DNA of 26,523 nucleotides from Actinomycetes bacterium (GTDB taxonomy: Bacteria; Actinomycetota; Actinomycetes; Actinomycetales; Cellulomonadaceae), in assembly GCA_021793115.1 (NCBI GenBank), contig JAJYTJ010000039.1, positions 1-26,523 of the forward strand, in the 5' to 3' direction. Below are positions 1 to 7,753 of the stretch, piece after piece (positions within the stretch are counted from its first letter, which is position 1; each line of letters begins with the position of its first letter). A model generated the notes under the pieces. That model had not been told where the DNA came from. It saw only the letters and a program-made list of their open reading frames with translations, and made no database searches. The translations under genes were made by a program, and so were the position numbers.

Positions 1-45
1 GGAGGCTATCCACCACGGCTCAGCCGTTGAGGAACGCCGTCTCAG

Positions 46-116
46 GGTGGAGTGGCCGAGAGGCGAGGCAGCGGCCTGCAAAGCCGTATACACGGGTTCG
101 AATCCCGTCTCCACCT
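46..116 (+). tRNA. tRNA-Cys (GCA)
   Basis: A full cloverleaf can be drawn by eye. The acceptor arm GGTGGAG (46-52) pairs with CTCCACC (109-115), the anticodon loop is CTGCAAA with anticodon GCA, and the T arm contains GGTTCGAATCC. The discriminator base is T116, the base normally found in Cys tRNAs. No CCA is encoded. It lies 16 nt upstream of tRNA-Val and is probably cotranscribed with it. Confidence 0.96.
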
Positions 117-132
117 CGGAGTTCCACCCCAT

Positions 133-207
133 GGGCGATTGGCGCAGCGGGAGCGCGCTTCCCTGACACGGAAGAGGTCACTGGTTCGATCCCAGTATCG
201 CCCACCA
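133..207 (+). tRNA. tRNA-Val (GAC) with encoded CCA
   Basis: The acceptor arm GGGCGAT (133-139) pairs with ATCGCCC (197-203), followed by discriminator A204 and an encoded CCA (205-207). The anticodon stem CTTCC/GGAAG encloses the loop CTGACAC, giving anticodon GAC for valine. The T arm contains CTGGTTCGATCCCAG. It is the last gene of the tRNA unit and is followed by a terminator-like hairpin. Confidence 0.96.
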
Positions 208-224
208 GCATCACTGCAGCTCGC

Positions 225-257
225 AGGCCGTTTCGGAGAGATCCGGAACGGCCTTCT
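225..257 (+). terminator. Terminator hairpin after the tRNA pair
   Basis: AGGCCGTTTCGGA (225-237) and TCCGGAACGGCCT (242-254) form a 13-bp stem with one G-U pair and a GAGA tetraloop, followed by TCT. It begins 18 nt after tRNA-Val, as expected for the end of a tRNA transcript. No gene is recognised between this hairpin and position 460. Confidence 0.8.
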
Positions 258-459
258 TGCTCCCCGGAGGCGTCCGTACCACCCATCGCACGATGGCCTT
301 CCACGTCGCGGTCACCACGACGCCCAAGGCCACGAGCTACGCCACCAGCCGGGACGTCTCGGCCAGCCGTCGGTGGGAGCAGTGACGGGCTCAGGGACTC
401 ATGCCTCTGGCGGGCGCCGGGCAGCCTGCGGTCCGATGGGCCGGAAGGGGATGACGACG

Positions 460-1254
460 ATGGCGACAACCACGGACACGCGGGTCGAGGCCATCAGCAC
501 GGCGTTGGGGCGGAACGCCGAGTCGCTTGCGTCGCTGCTCAGGCAGGTCCCTGATGCGACGCCGAGAGCGATCGGGGTCTGGAGCATCGGGGAGACCGCG
601 AACCATGTCGCAGGCAGTCATGCGTACTTTCTGGCGGCAGCGCGTGGCGAGGCGACGCTCGAGAGCCTGGACGAGGTTGATGCCAGCAATGCGCGGTCCC
701 TCGCCGAAGATCCCGAACGTGACCTCTCGGTGCTTGCCGAACGCCTGGAGGCAGGCGTCAAGGAGTTGGCGGGCTACGCCGGCACGGTGGCAGGCAACCC
801 GGTCGTGGAGCCGTTCACCGGCGTGCACGTGCCGCTCTCGACGCTGCTGGCGATAGAGCTCGGTGAGGTGCTGGTGCACGGTTACGACATCGCGCGCGCC
901 GCCCGCCTCCCGTGGCGGATCGAGCCCTCGGACGCCCTGGCCGCGCAGCGCGAGTTCGTCGCGCTTCTGCCCTACCTGGTGGACGAGAAGCGCTCCGCGG
1001 GTGTGCGCCTGACCGCCGAGCTGCGGATCAGGGGGATGCCGTCCATCAGGGTGAGCGTTCACGACGCAGTCTTGGAGGCGGGCAGCCGGGCCGGCCAGAC
1101 GGTCGACTTCACGATGTCGGTCGATCCTGCGGCCTATCTGCTCATGTCCTTCAACCGAGTGAACCCGCTCGGTCAGGTGCTGCGCGGGAAGCTGCTGGTG
1201 TGGGGCCGACGGCCGTGGAAGGTCGCGACCTTCCAGTCGATCCTCAACACGTAG
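460..1254 (+). CDS. Mycothiol-dependent maleylpyruvate isomerase family (MDMPI/DinB-like) protein
   Basis: A 264-aa protein with an N-terminal DinB-like four-helix domain and a C-terminal SCP2-like domain, the architecture of mycothiol-dependent maleylpyruvate isomerases and related mycothiol S-transferases. The expected metal ligands are visible: His49 in WSIGETANHV, and Glu136 with His140 in the ELGEVLVHGYDIARA segment (E-x3-H). ATG 460 is preferred over in-frame ATGs at 436 and 451 because GGAAGGGG (443-450) leaves a normal spacing to 460. The gene stands alone, with tRNAs upstream and a decayed regulator downstream. The family supports membership and thiol chemistry; the substrate is unknown, and a true maleylpyruvate isomerase role is not supported because no gentisate genes lie nearby. 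Confidence 0.85.
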   Translation: MATTTDTRVEAISTALGRNAESLASLLRQVPDATPRAIGVWSIGETANHVAGSHAYFLAAARGEATLESLDEVDASNARSLAEDPERDLSVLAERLEAGVKELAGYAGTVAGNPVVEPFTGVHVPLSTLLAIELGEVLVHGYDIARAARLPWRIEPSDALAAQREFVALLPYLVDEKRSAGVRLTAELRIRGMPSIRVSVHDAVLEAGSRAGQTVDFTMSVDPAAYLLMSFNRVNPLGQVLRGKLLVWGRRPWKVATFQSILNT

Positions 1255-1509
1255 CCGCCTCGCCCCGGGTGAAGGTTCTGCGCGGCGCCCGGTCGACGAG
1301 ATTCCGTCGACAGACGAAGCCGGACGCCTTCCACGCGACGTTGGCGAGGCGGGCGGGGCGTGTGCGGCTGCCACGCTCGTGCGCGGGGAGGCCGCTCAGC
1401 TCGTCGTACGCGGCCGACGAGTGCGACCTTGGACCCGTCGCCGCGCTCGCGCAGAGGCGCTCGCTGACCTTCGTCGCCTCGTCCAGACCCGATCGGTCTG
1501 TCGGCACCG

Positions 1510-1937
1510 TCACCTCCGCGGGCGCAGCGCGTCCATCACGAGGTCCAGCAGGCGCGCTCCTCGCTCGGCGTCGGTGCTCGTCGCGGTCGCGACGAGCACC
1601 CCGCGGAGCAGCAGAGTCACGTCGTCGGGCGCCACGTCGGGGCGCAGCGACCCGTCCGCAGCCCCCGCCTCGAGCAAGGAAGCGAGGGCCGCGGTGACCC
1701 CCGCCCACGCGTCGTGCTCATGGGCGCCCGTCCCTGCGCAGTCCAGGCGAGGAGTGTGCCGATCATCCCGCGCTCGGTCGCCGTGAACCGGGTGTAGCGC
1801 ACGAGCCACTCGCGCAGCGCCGCGTCCAGCGTGAGGTCGTCGAGCAGAACCCGCGCCGCCCGAGCGAGGTCCTCGAGCTCGGCCGCGTGCACCACCGCGA
1901 CGAGCTTGTCGCGGTGGCGTCGAGCGTCGGCGCGCAT
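1510..1937 (-). pseudogene. TetR-family regulator remnant: DNA-binding HTH deleted, then frameshifted
   Basis: Starting at ATG 1937, the reading begins with the typical pre-HTH TetR peptide RADARRHRDKLVA. It then runs straight into the ligand-domain start VVHAAELEDLARAARVLLDD, so the roughly 40 residues that should carry the helix-turn-helix are missing. The frame holds through TERGMIGTLLAWTAQG. The family-like sequence then resumes in another frame (AWAGVTAALASLLEAG, SLRPDVAPDDVTLLLRG) to the stop at 1510, so there is also a frameshift near 1725-1740. The C-terminal part resembles SbtR-type TetR regulators. It is divergent from the aldo/keto reductase at 2103, with an operator-like palindrome between them. 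No DNA-binding product can be made from this locus. Confidence 0.8.
1893..1916. repeat. 9-bp perfect inverted repeat at the tetR deletion junction
   Basis: CACCGCGAC (1893-1901) and GTCGCGGTG (1908-1916) are perfect reverse complements separated by six bases. They encode the HRDKLVAVV segment where the HTH region is missing. A palindrome exactly at the inferred junction fits deletion by slippage between short repeats; that mechanism is inference. Confidence 0.7.
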
Positions 1938-2006
1938 CGGCCGCACCTCGCGTGCGGCCGGGACGTGAGCCCAGGCGCCGGGGCAGCGGATGATGAGTCC
2001 AGAACG

Positions 2007-2040
2007 AAATGGGAGGGTCCTCCGTTTCCCGCGATACCGT
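2007..2040 (+). promoter_or_regulatory. TetR-type operator and likely -10 of the aldo/keto reductase
   Basis: An imperfect palindrome runs from 2007 to 2027, with core GGAGG-GT-CCTCC and flanking AAA and TTT. Seven bases later is TACCGT (2035-2040), which fits the actinobacterial -10 pattern TAnnnT. The site lies between the tetR remnant and the divergent reductase gene. The palindrome matches the one at 16588-16608 in 16 of 21 positions, and that copy also has a TAnnnT just downstream. No convincing -35 is seen. Confidence 0.55.
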
Positions 2041-2102
2041 GTCGGCTCCGGACGGAGCATCGTCCGCCTCAGCCGTCGTCTCACAGGATCGAGTCCTCAC
2101 CG

Positions 2103-3008
2103 ATGAGCCTGTCGCCCCAGTCGTCTCCCGGGGGGCGTGCCGAGATCGCCAGCCACTCGGTCGCTCGCATCGGCTACGGCGCCATGCAGCTGCAGCGCCT
2201 GCACGACGACCGCCCTGCCGCGCAGCAGGTGGTTCGGCGCGCGATCGAGCTCGGCGTGGACCACATCGACACCGCCCCGTTCTACGGCCACGGCTTCGTT
2301 GACGCGGTGCTGCGCGACACTCTGCGCCCGGATGACGGTGTCACCATCGTGTCGAAGGTCGGCGCGGCGGCCGACACCAGCGGCCCGTTCCCGATGCGTC
2401 CCGCGCAGCGTCCCGAGGAGCTGCGCGCAGGCGTCGAAGCGAGCCTGCACCAGCTCGGCGTCGAGCGGATCGACGTCGTCAACCTGCGCCGCATGGAGGG
2501 CCGGCTGCGCATCCCGGTCTCGCCGGACCAGGTCGTCGACCTCGACGACCAGCTCGCAGTGATGCTCGCGATGCGCGACGAGGGCCTCCTCGGCGCCATC
2601 GGTCTCAGCAACGTGGGCATGGAGACCGTCCAGCGCGCGCTGCCCGTCCGGATCGCGTGCGTGCAGAACCCCTACAGCCTCGTCGCGCGCGACGACGAGG
2701 AGCTCCTGCGCCTGTGCGCGGAGCACGGCATCCCGTGGGTGCCGTTCTTCCCGCTGGGCGGCGCGTTCCCGGGTGCCCCGCGCGCCGACGACCAGCCGAC
2801 GGTTCTCAAGATCGCCGGCGAGCTGGGGTTCACCCCTTCGCAGGTCGCGCTCGCGTGGCTGCTGCACCACGCGCCGCACACCCTGCTCATCCCGGGCACA
2901 GCCTCCGCCGCCCACCTCGAGGCGAATCTCGCTGCCGGCTCCGTGCCGCTCGACGCCGCTGCGCTCGCGCGCCTCGACGCCATCCGGGCAGTGCCCGGCG
3001 CGCACTGA
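2103..3008 (+). CDS. Aldo/keto reductase family oxidoreductase (YdbC-like)
   Basis: A 301-aa (alpha/beta)8-barrel NAD(P)H-dependent oxidoreductase. Asp56 and Tyr61 in HIDTAPFYG and Lys85 in IVSKVG match three of the four AKR catalytic residues. The usual His is replaced by Asn127 in DVVNLRR, as in YdbC-like members. Later conserved blocks include GAIGLSNV, VQNPYSLVAR, WVPFFPLGG and the C-terminal LLIPGTASAAHLEANLAAG cofactor-binding region. ATG 2103 gives the usual family N terminus; its ribosome-binding site is weak (AGGA at 2085-2088). It is followed 13 nt later by a DUF2316-like reading frame. The substrate is unknown. It was probably once repressed by the adjacent, now broken, TetR protein. 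Confidence 0.9.
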   Translation: MSLSPQSSPGGRAEIASHSVARIGYGAMQLQRLHDDRPAAQQVVRRAIELGVDHIDTAPFYGHGFVDAVLRDTLRPDDGVTIVSKVGAAADTSGPFPMRPAQRPEELRAGVEASLHQLGVERIDVVNLRRMEGRLRIPVSPDQVVDLDDQLAVMLAMRDEGLLGAIGLSNVGMETVQRALPVRIACVQNPYSLVARDDEELLRLCAEHGIPWVPFFPLGGAFPGAPRADDQPTVLKIAGELGFTPSQVALAWLLHHAPHTLLIPGTASAAHLEANLAAGSVPLDAAALARLDAIRAVPGAH

Positions 3009-3021
3009 GAAGAAGGACTGC

Positions 3022-3225
3022 GTGAGTCTGGATCGCGACGAGCTCGCGCGCACCAGCGCCGAGCTGCACGCGAGCTTCACCGGCACGAGCCTGACCCGCG
3101 AGCAGGTCGCCCCCGACCTCGGCCTCACCCTCGGGGAGCTCGCCGACACGCTCCCACTCCAGCACGCGGGCCCGGCACTCGGCCGGCTTCTGCGCAACGA
3201 CCCCCTTCAGGTGCTCGAGGACCGG
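3022..3225 (+). pseudogene. DUF2316-family gene, 3' end degenerate
   Basis: From GTG 3022, preceded by AGAAGGA, the first 65 or so residues match the DUF2316 pattern: ELARTSAELHASFTGTSLTREQVAPDLGLT, then RLLRNDPLQVLED. They align with the intact paralogue at 16687, whose equivalents are DEVLRTVDELKANL, TEVAHDL and WLLRDYLEQAVRD. After that the family C terminus is lost. The frame stays open to 3525, but its sequence is arginine-rich and unrelated, and the protein would be far longer than the usual 100-110 aa. The gene is probably the broken second gene of the reductase operon. An IS3-type relic lies about 200 nt downstream and may mark the cause. The family has no firm biochemical role. Confidence 0.6.
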
Positions 3226-3426
3226 TCTGTGGCTCGCCGCCTCCGCGTTCGTCGCCACCACACGCTCCGAGGACTGGGTGCACCCGCCGGGATGCTCATC
3301 CTCGTCTGGTTCGCCCTGCTCGCGTTCCGCCCCGCCCCGCGCCCGCAACGGTCGCGGCACCGGAGGTCGCGGACGACGGGAGCCGGCACGTCACCGCCGC
3401 CCGCCGACCCGGCCGACACCCGCCGA

Positions 3427-3519
3427 CAGGGAGCGGGTGGCGCACGGCTTGCGGTTCAGGAGGTCCCGCTTCAGCAGCGACAGGAACGACTCCATCGCTG
3501 CGTCGTCCGCGGCATCCGG
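3427..3519 (-). mobile_element. IS3-family transposase (orfB) C-terminal relic
   Basis: On the minus strand a short segment reads DAADDAAMESFLSLLKRDLLNR followed by KPCATR. This is the signature found near the C terminus of IS3-type OrfB integrase-domain transposases (DNAAMESFxxxLKxxxLNRxxWATR). Only about 30 codons are recognisable. The catalytic DDE region and the terminal inverted repeats are not seen. The rest of the gap from 3226 to 3568 holds no gene I can recognise. The relic is inert and marks past insertion and decay beside the broken DUF2316 gene. Confidence 0.65.
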
Positions 3520-3568
3520 GCATGACGTACCAGCGCCATGGCCTCGTGAGCTGGAGCGCGGCGCGTTC

Positions 3569-4207
3569 TCATGGGCTCCGAGGCACGAGGATCTGCTGGA
3601 TCGCCGGCGCCAGGACCCCGACGAGCTCTTCGGTGTCCGCTGAGACGAGCGTGGGCACGCCGATGATGCGGCGTCCGGTGACGATGCCCACGAGCATCGA
3701 CGACGCCAGACCGGCGCGCAGGGCGGCGTCCGCATCGGTGCGCGCGCGGGTGCCGTCCAGGAGTCGGGATTCGATGAAGTCGCGCAGCTGCTTGCTCGCG
3801 TTCTCGTTGACGATCGCCCCGCGCAGCATCGCCATCAGCGGGTCGGAGTCTTCGGGCGGGCCTTCCCAAGCGGCCAGGTAGGCGCGCACCACGCGTTCCC
3901 CCAGGTGCACGTCCGGTCCGTCGAATGCGGTGTCGAACCGTTCGAGTGCCGACGGGGGGATGGCCATCACCGCCGCGAAGAGCTTGTCCTTCGACCCGTA
4001 GAACTGCATGACCTGGGACGCGTCGACCGACGCGTCCGCGGCGACCCGGCGGATCGTCGTGGCGGCGAAGCCATCGCTCGCGAATCGCGCGCGTGCTGCG
4101 TCGAGCACCGCCTGGCGGGTGCTCGGCGCGCCGGGGCGCCGACCGGGCGGTCGCTTCGCCGCGCCCTTCGGTTGCCCCGTCGTCTCTGCGTCCTTGGCGT
4201 GGCCCAT
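3569..4207 (-). CDS. TetR/AcrR-family transcriptional regulator
   Basis: A 212-aa protein with a basic N-terminal tail (GAAKRPPGRRPGAPSTRQAVLDAARARFASDG). The TetR HTH follows (TTIRRVAADASVDASQVMQFYGSKDKLFAAVM), then a helical ligand-binding domain. ATG 4207 is chosen; a GTG three bases upstream (4210) is also possible. It is divergent from the CocE/NonD hydrolase (GTG 4345), and nested palindromes lie in the 137-nt gap between them. It therefore most likely represses itself and the hydrolase. The ligand is unknown. The sequence is intact, unlike the tetR remnant in cassette A. Confidence 0.9.
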   Translation of the reverse strand: MGHAKDAETTGQPKGAAKRPPGRRPGAPSTRQAVLDAARARFASDGFAATTIRRVAADASVDASQVMQFYGSKDKLFAAVMAIPPSALERFDTAFDGPDVHLGERVVRAYLAAWEGPPEDSDPLMAMLRGAIVNENASKQLRDFIESRLLDGTRARTDADAALRAGLASSMLVGIVTGRRIIGVPTLVSADTEELVGVLAPAIQQILVPRSP

Positions 4208-4232
4208 CACGCCCCCGAATCTAGCTGCCCGT

Positions 4233-4255
4233 ACTCGTACTCAACGAGTGTTGAG
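4233..4255. promoter_or_regulatory. Nested palindromes between tetR and the CocE/NonD hydrolase
   Basis: Two perfect inverted repeats overlap: ACTCGT-N5-ACGAGT at 4233-4249 and CTCAAC-N4-GTTGAG at 4240-4255. They lie 26 bases upstream of the tetR start and about 90 upstream of the hydrolase start. This placement fits a TetR operator controlling both divergent genes. No footprint or homologous site is known to me. Confidence 0.6.
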
Positions 4256-4344
4256 GTTTAGGTCGGACGAACGTACGCTCGCGGCAGACCACGAGCCGTC
4301 CGGGCCCTGGGGACGTCCAGAGGATGCGAGCAGAGGAGCTCACC

Positions 4345-6084
4345 GTGAGCGCTGACCAGAAGATGTTCATCCCGTCGCACCCCCTCCCCCCGGCGCGCAC
4401 CGGGCTGCTCACCGGCTTCGACCCGGGGACGAGGACCCTGCGGGCCGGTCACCAGGTGGCACCCCAGTTCCGTCCGCTGCCCGTCGACGTCGTCTTCGAG
4501 AAGGACGTCCCTGTGCAGCTGCGCGACGGGGTGACCGTCCACGTCGACCTGTTCCGCCCTGTCGGGGCCGAGCGGGTGCCGGTCATCGTGGCGTGGAGCC
4601 CGTACGGCAAGGGTCAGGGGACCTCGCCGAGCGTGATGGGCGTGTTCGGGCTCGTCGGCCTGGCGAACGAGATCGTCTCCGGCCTGGAGAAGTTCGAAGG
4701 GCCCGACCCGGCCTACTGGTGTGCCCGTGGGTACGCGATCTGCAACCCCGACATCCGCGGTGTCGTGGATTCCGACGGTGACAGCGTCCTGTGGGACCGG
4801 CAGGAGGGTCGCGACTGCTACGACGTGATCGAGTGGCTCGCCCAGCAGGAGTGGTGCACGGGCAAGGTGGGGATGAGCGGGACGTCCTACCTCGCGGTGT
4901 CGCAGTGGTTCACCGCTGCCGAGCAACCGCCGCACCTGGCGGCCATCAACCCGTGGGAAGGCGTCAGCGACGTCTACCGCGACCTGGTGATGCGCGGCGG
5001 CATGCCCGACACGGGCTTCGCGGAACAGCTCCAGGAGGGCAGCTTCTTCGGCAAGAACCAGAAGGAGGACATCCTCTCCGAGGTCGAGCGGCATCCGCTG
5101 ATGACGGAGCTGTGGGAGAACAAGATCCCCGCCTTCGAGAGGATCACGGCTCCCGCGTACGTCGTGGCCAGCTACTCGAACACCCTGCACACCGCCGGAA
5201 CCTTCCGGGCCTGGCGGCGCATGGCCTCCACCGACAAGTGGCTGCGGATCCACAACAGCCAGGAGTGGCCCGACTACTACGACGAGGAGAACGTCGAAGA
5301 CCTGCGCCGCTTCTTCGATCACTACCTGCTCGGCCAGGACAACGGCTGGCAGAGCACGCCGCGCGTTCGGTACGCGGTCCTCGACCTCGAAGGTGGGGAC
5401 GAGGTCGGGGTTCCTGCCGGAACCTTCCCCCCGGCGGATGTCACGTCGACGAAGCTCTACCTCGACGCCCGGTCCCGGACGCTGACCACCACGGCGCCGG
5501 CCGACGAGACCTCGACCGGGTACACCGTCGACGCGAACCCCAGTGCCGTGTCGTTCCTCACGCGGTTCGACCGTGAGACGGTCATGGTGGGCTACCCCAA
5601 GGCGCACCTGTGGGTCGAGGCCGTCGGCGCCGACGACATGGACCTGTTCGTCCTGATCCAGAAGCTCGACGTGTCCGGGACGCCGCTGCAGGCGTTCACC
5701 GTGCCGAACCGAAGCGCGATGGTCCACGACCTGACCGACCACGGCGCGACCATCCTTCGGTACAAGGGCTCCGACGGCAGGCTGCGGGTCTCCGCGCGAC
5801 ACCTCGACGAGGCGCTCTCGACCGACGACGTACCGGCGCACAGCTTCGACCGGGTCGAGAAGCTGTCAGCCGGCCAGATCGTCGACATCGAGCTGGACCT
5901 GTTCCCGATCGGTCTCGCGTTCCACGCCGGAGAGCAGCTGCGTTTCGTCGTCAGCTCGCGGAACCTGCTCGGGACCCTGATGCCGGCGATCCGTGAGTAC
6001 ACGGGCGCGAACGGCGGGCGGCACGTCATCCACACCGGCGGTGAGCACCCCTCGTACCTTCAGCTTCCCATCCAGAACGGCTGA
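4345..6084 (+). CDS. CocE/NonD-family hydrolase (X-Pro dipeptidyl-peptidase S15-like)
   Basis: A 579-aa alpha/beta-hydrolase with an N-terminal catalytic domain and a C-terminal jelly-roll domain (from about residue 340, with HLWVEAVGADDMDLFVLIQKLD). The family contains cocaine esterase and related ester and amide hydrolases. The nucleophile is clear: Ser181 in GMSGTSYLAVSQW. The position of the usual Asp reads Ser278 in ASYSNTLH, and the usual GPWxH block reads RIHNSQEWPDYY, so the acid and base cannot be assigned by eye. GTG 4345 is preferred over ATG 4324 because GAGGAG (4333-4338) is correctly spaced. It has no signal peptide, so it is cytoplasmic. It may release the acid used by the CoA-linked genes downstream; that link is inference. 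Confidence 0.88.
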   Translation: MSADQKMFIPSHPLPPARTGLLTGFDPGTRTLRAGHQVAPQFRPLPVDVVFEKDVPVQLRDGVTVHVDLFRPVGAERVPVIVAWSPYGKGQGTSPSVMGVFGLVGLANEIVSGLEKFEGPDPAYWCARGYAICNPDIRGVVDSDGDSVLWDRQEGRDCYDVIEWLAQQEWCTGKVGMSGTSYLAVSQWFTAAEQPPHLAAINPWEGVSDVYRDLVMRGGMPDTGFAEQLQEGSFFGKNQKEDILSEVERHPLMTELWENKIPAFERITAPAYVVASYSNTLHTAGTFRAWRRMASTDKWLRIHNSQEWPDYYDEENVEDLRRFFDHYLLGQDNGWQSTPRVRYAVLDLEGGDEVGVPAGTFPPADVTSTKLYLDARSRTLTTTAPADETSTGYTVDANPSAVSFLTRFDRETVMVGYPKAHLWVEAVGADDMDLFVLIQKLDVSGTPLQAFTVPNRSAMVHDLTDHGATILRYKGSDGRLRVSARHLDEALSTDDVPAHSFDRVEKLSAGQIVDIELDLFPIGLAFHAGEQLRFVVSSRNLLGTLMPAIREYTGANGGRHVIHTGGEHPSYLQLPIQNG

Positions 6085-6127
6085 CCGGCAGCGCGGCCTC
6101 CGCGACGACGAGTGAGGGACGGCGAGG

Positions 6128-7042
6128 ATGAACATCTCGAGCCTGAGGTACTTCATCGCCGTCGCGGAGTTCGCCAGCTTCACCCGAGCGTCCGAGCGGA
6201 TCTTCGTGTCGCAACCGACGCTCAGCCGTCAGGTCCAGGACCTCGAGGAGACGTTGGGGGTCCAGCTCTTCGTCCGTCAGAAGGGCTCACTCGTCCTGAC
6301 GATGCCGGGGGTCCGGCTGCTGCGGGAGGCGAAAGAGATCGTCAGGCGATGTGAGGCACTCAAGGACGTCGTCCACCAGGATACCGACGACGTCGTCGGG
6401 GTCCTGAACATCGGTTACCAGGCCTTCCTGGACACCACCGTCATGTACAGCATGATGAGGTCCCTCGCGAAGAAGCACCCGGGCGTCGACTTCGCCCTGT
6501 CCCGCGGCACTCCCCCGGAGCTGAGGCACAGTCTCCTGTTCGGGCTCTGTGACGCGATCTTCACCCTCAAGACCTGCGTGACCTCCATGCCTCATGTCAC
6601 GTCGATGCGGATCGCCGAGAACCGGCTCCAGGTGGCGGTCCCCGGGAACCATCGACTCGCGGGCCGCACCACGATCGACCTGTCGGAGCTCGCGGACGAG
6701 CACCTGATCATGCTCGAGCACCGGATCTCCCCGTTGACGGTGGACTACGTCACGGGCCTGTTCATGAGGCGCGGGATATCGCCGGAGTCCGCCTACTACG
6801 TCGACAATGCCGAGACCGCTCTGTTCCTGGTGGGCACCGGCAAGGGCATCACGTTCGTGCACTCGCAGATGAACATCGACATGCTCGACGACCCCGACGC
6901 CATCACGGTCCTGGACATCGACGGCCTCGACGACGAGCTGGACTACGTCCTTGCCTACCGGCCCGGCGGCGCCAACCCCCTCCTGCCCCTGTTCGTCGCC
7001 GAGCTCGCGGGACTCGCGAGCACCGAGGACTCGGCGGGCTGA
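6128..7042 (+). CDS. LysR-family transcriptional regulator
   Basis: A 304-aa LysR-type regulator. The N-terminal winged HTH reads MNISSLRYFIAVAEFASFTRAS then QPTLSRQVQDLEETLGVQLF. The effector domain starts at about residue 90. A good ribosome-binding site (GGCGAGG) precedes ATG 6128. It lies 43 nt after the hydrolase on the same strand and is probably cotranscribed with it. It is tail-to-tail with the CoA-transferase operon, whose last gene ends 21 nt away. Likely targets are the hydrolase or the neighbouring catabolic genes. The inducer is unknown. Confidence 0.92.
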   Translation: MNISSLRYFIAVAEFASFTRASERIFVSQPTLSRQVQDLEETLGVQLFVRQKGSLVLTMPGVRLLREAKEIVRRCEALKDVVHQDTDDVVGVLNIGYQAFLDTTVMYSMMRSLAKKHPGVDFALSRGTPPELRHSLLFGLCDAIFTLKTCVTSMPHVTSMRIAENRLQVAVPGNHRLAGRTTIDLSELADEHLIMLEHRISPLTVDYVTGLFMRRGISPESAYYVDNAETALFLVGTGKGITFVHSQMNIDMLDDPDAITVLDIDGLDDELDYVLAYRPGGANPLLPLFVAELAGLASTEDSAG

Positions 7043-7063
7043 GGCGGGCGACGACGCACCAAC

Positions 7064-7753
7064 TCAGAGCATGGGGACGACCGGCCCGGTGATGGCCAGC
7101 TCGGCGTCGGTCGCACCGAGGACCTCGTCGACGGTGAACGACGGGTTGATCTCGGTGAGGACGAGGCCGGTCGGGGTGACGCAGATCACCGCCATCTCGG
7201 TGACGATGAGGTCGACGCAGGCGACGGCGGTCAGCGGCAGGGTGCAGGTCATCAGGATCTTCGGGGCGCCCCTCTGGGTGTGCTCCATCGCCACGATCAC
7301 GCGCTTGGCGCCGACCACCAGGTCCATCGCGCCACCCATCCCCGGCACCATCTTGCCCGGGATGATCCAGCTCGCCAGGTTCCCGGCAGCGTCCACCTGA
7401 AGGGCCCCGAGGACCGTGGCGTCCATGTGGCCGCCACGGATCAGGCCGAAGGATGTCGCCGAGTCGATGAACGCACCGCCGACAAGGCAGGACGCCGGCT
7501 GCCCGCCGGCGTCGACCACATGCGGAGACGTCTGATCCGCGGTGCACGACCCGGCGTCGACGATCCCGTTCTCGGACTCCAGGACGACGTGGACGCCGTC
7601 CGGGAGGTACTGAGGGACCTCGGTCGGCAGGCCGATGCCGAGGTTGACGAAGTCGCCGTCCTTCAGCTCACGGGCGACGCGGCGGGCGATGATCTGGCGC
7701 ACCTGGGCCCTGTCGAGCGGGACACGGGACACGTCGGTCATCTGCCCGGTCAT
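7064..7753 (-). CDS. 3-oxoacid CoA-transferase, beta subunit
   Basis: A 229-aa family I CoA-transferase beta subunit (ScoB/AtoA/PcaJ type). The catalytic glutamate is Glu61 in LESENGIVD, which forms the glutamyl-CoA thioester intermediate. The glycine-rich regions NLGIGLPTEVPQYL and KMVPGMGGAMDLV are typical. It overlaps the alpha-subunit gene by 4 bp (ATGA at 7750-7753), so the two are translationally coupled. It would exchange CoA between succinyl-CoA or acetyl-CoA and an organic acid. The neighbouring thiolase favours acetoacetate or another 3-oxoacid, but the substrate cannot be fixed from sequence. It is the last gene of this operon. Confidence 0.93.
   Translation of the reverse strand: MTGQMTDVSRVPLDRAQVRQIIARRVARELKDGDFVNLGIGLPTEVPQYLPDGVHVVLESENGIVDAGSCTADQTSPHVVDAGGQPASCLVGGAFIDSATSFGLIRGGHMDATVLGALQVDAAGNLASWIIPGKMVPGMGGAMDLVVGAKRVIVAMEHTQRGAPKILMTCTLPLTAVACVDLIVTEMAVICVTPTGLVLTEINPSFTVDEVLGATDAELAITGPVVPML

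Noticed and set aside
133..207. tRNA-Val 3' end as an integration site for a genomic island
   Set aside because: No integrase gene was recognised, and I did not notice a second copy of the tRNA 3' end in the window, so there is no support beyond position.
20..469. Minus-strand frame encoding peptides such as VGDTGIEPVTSSVSGK and GGDGIRTRVYGFAG
   Set aside because: These are antisense translations of the tRNA-Val and tRNA-Cys genes, a well-known source of spurious proteins.
1255..1509. Possible gene between the MDMPI gene and the tetR remnant
   Set aside because: Open frames on both strands show no recognisable family pattern and no ribosome-binding site; they look like high-GC noise.
2097..3197. 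Long minus-strand open frame opposite the aldo/keto reductase
   Set aside because: It mirrors a clearly real gene and has no domain pattern; long antisense frames are expected at this GC content.
4258..5841. 527-codon minus-strand frame opposite the CocE/NonD hydrolase
   Set aside because: The plus strand carries a recognisable protein throughout; the antisense frame is a compositional artefact.
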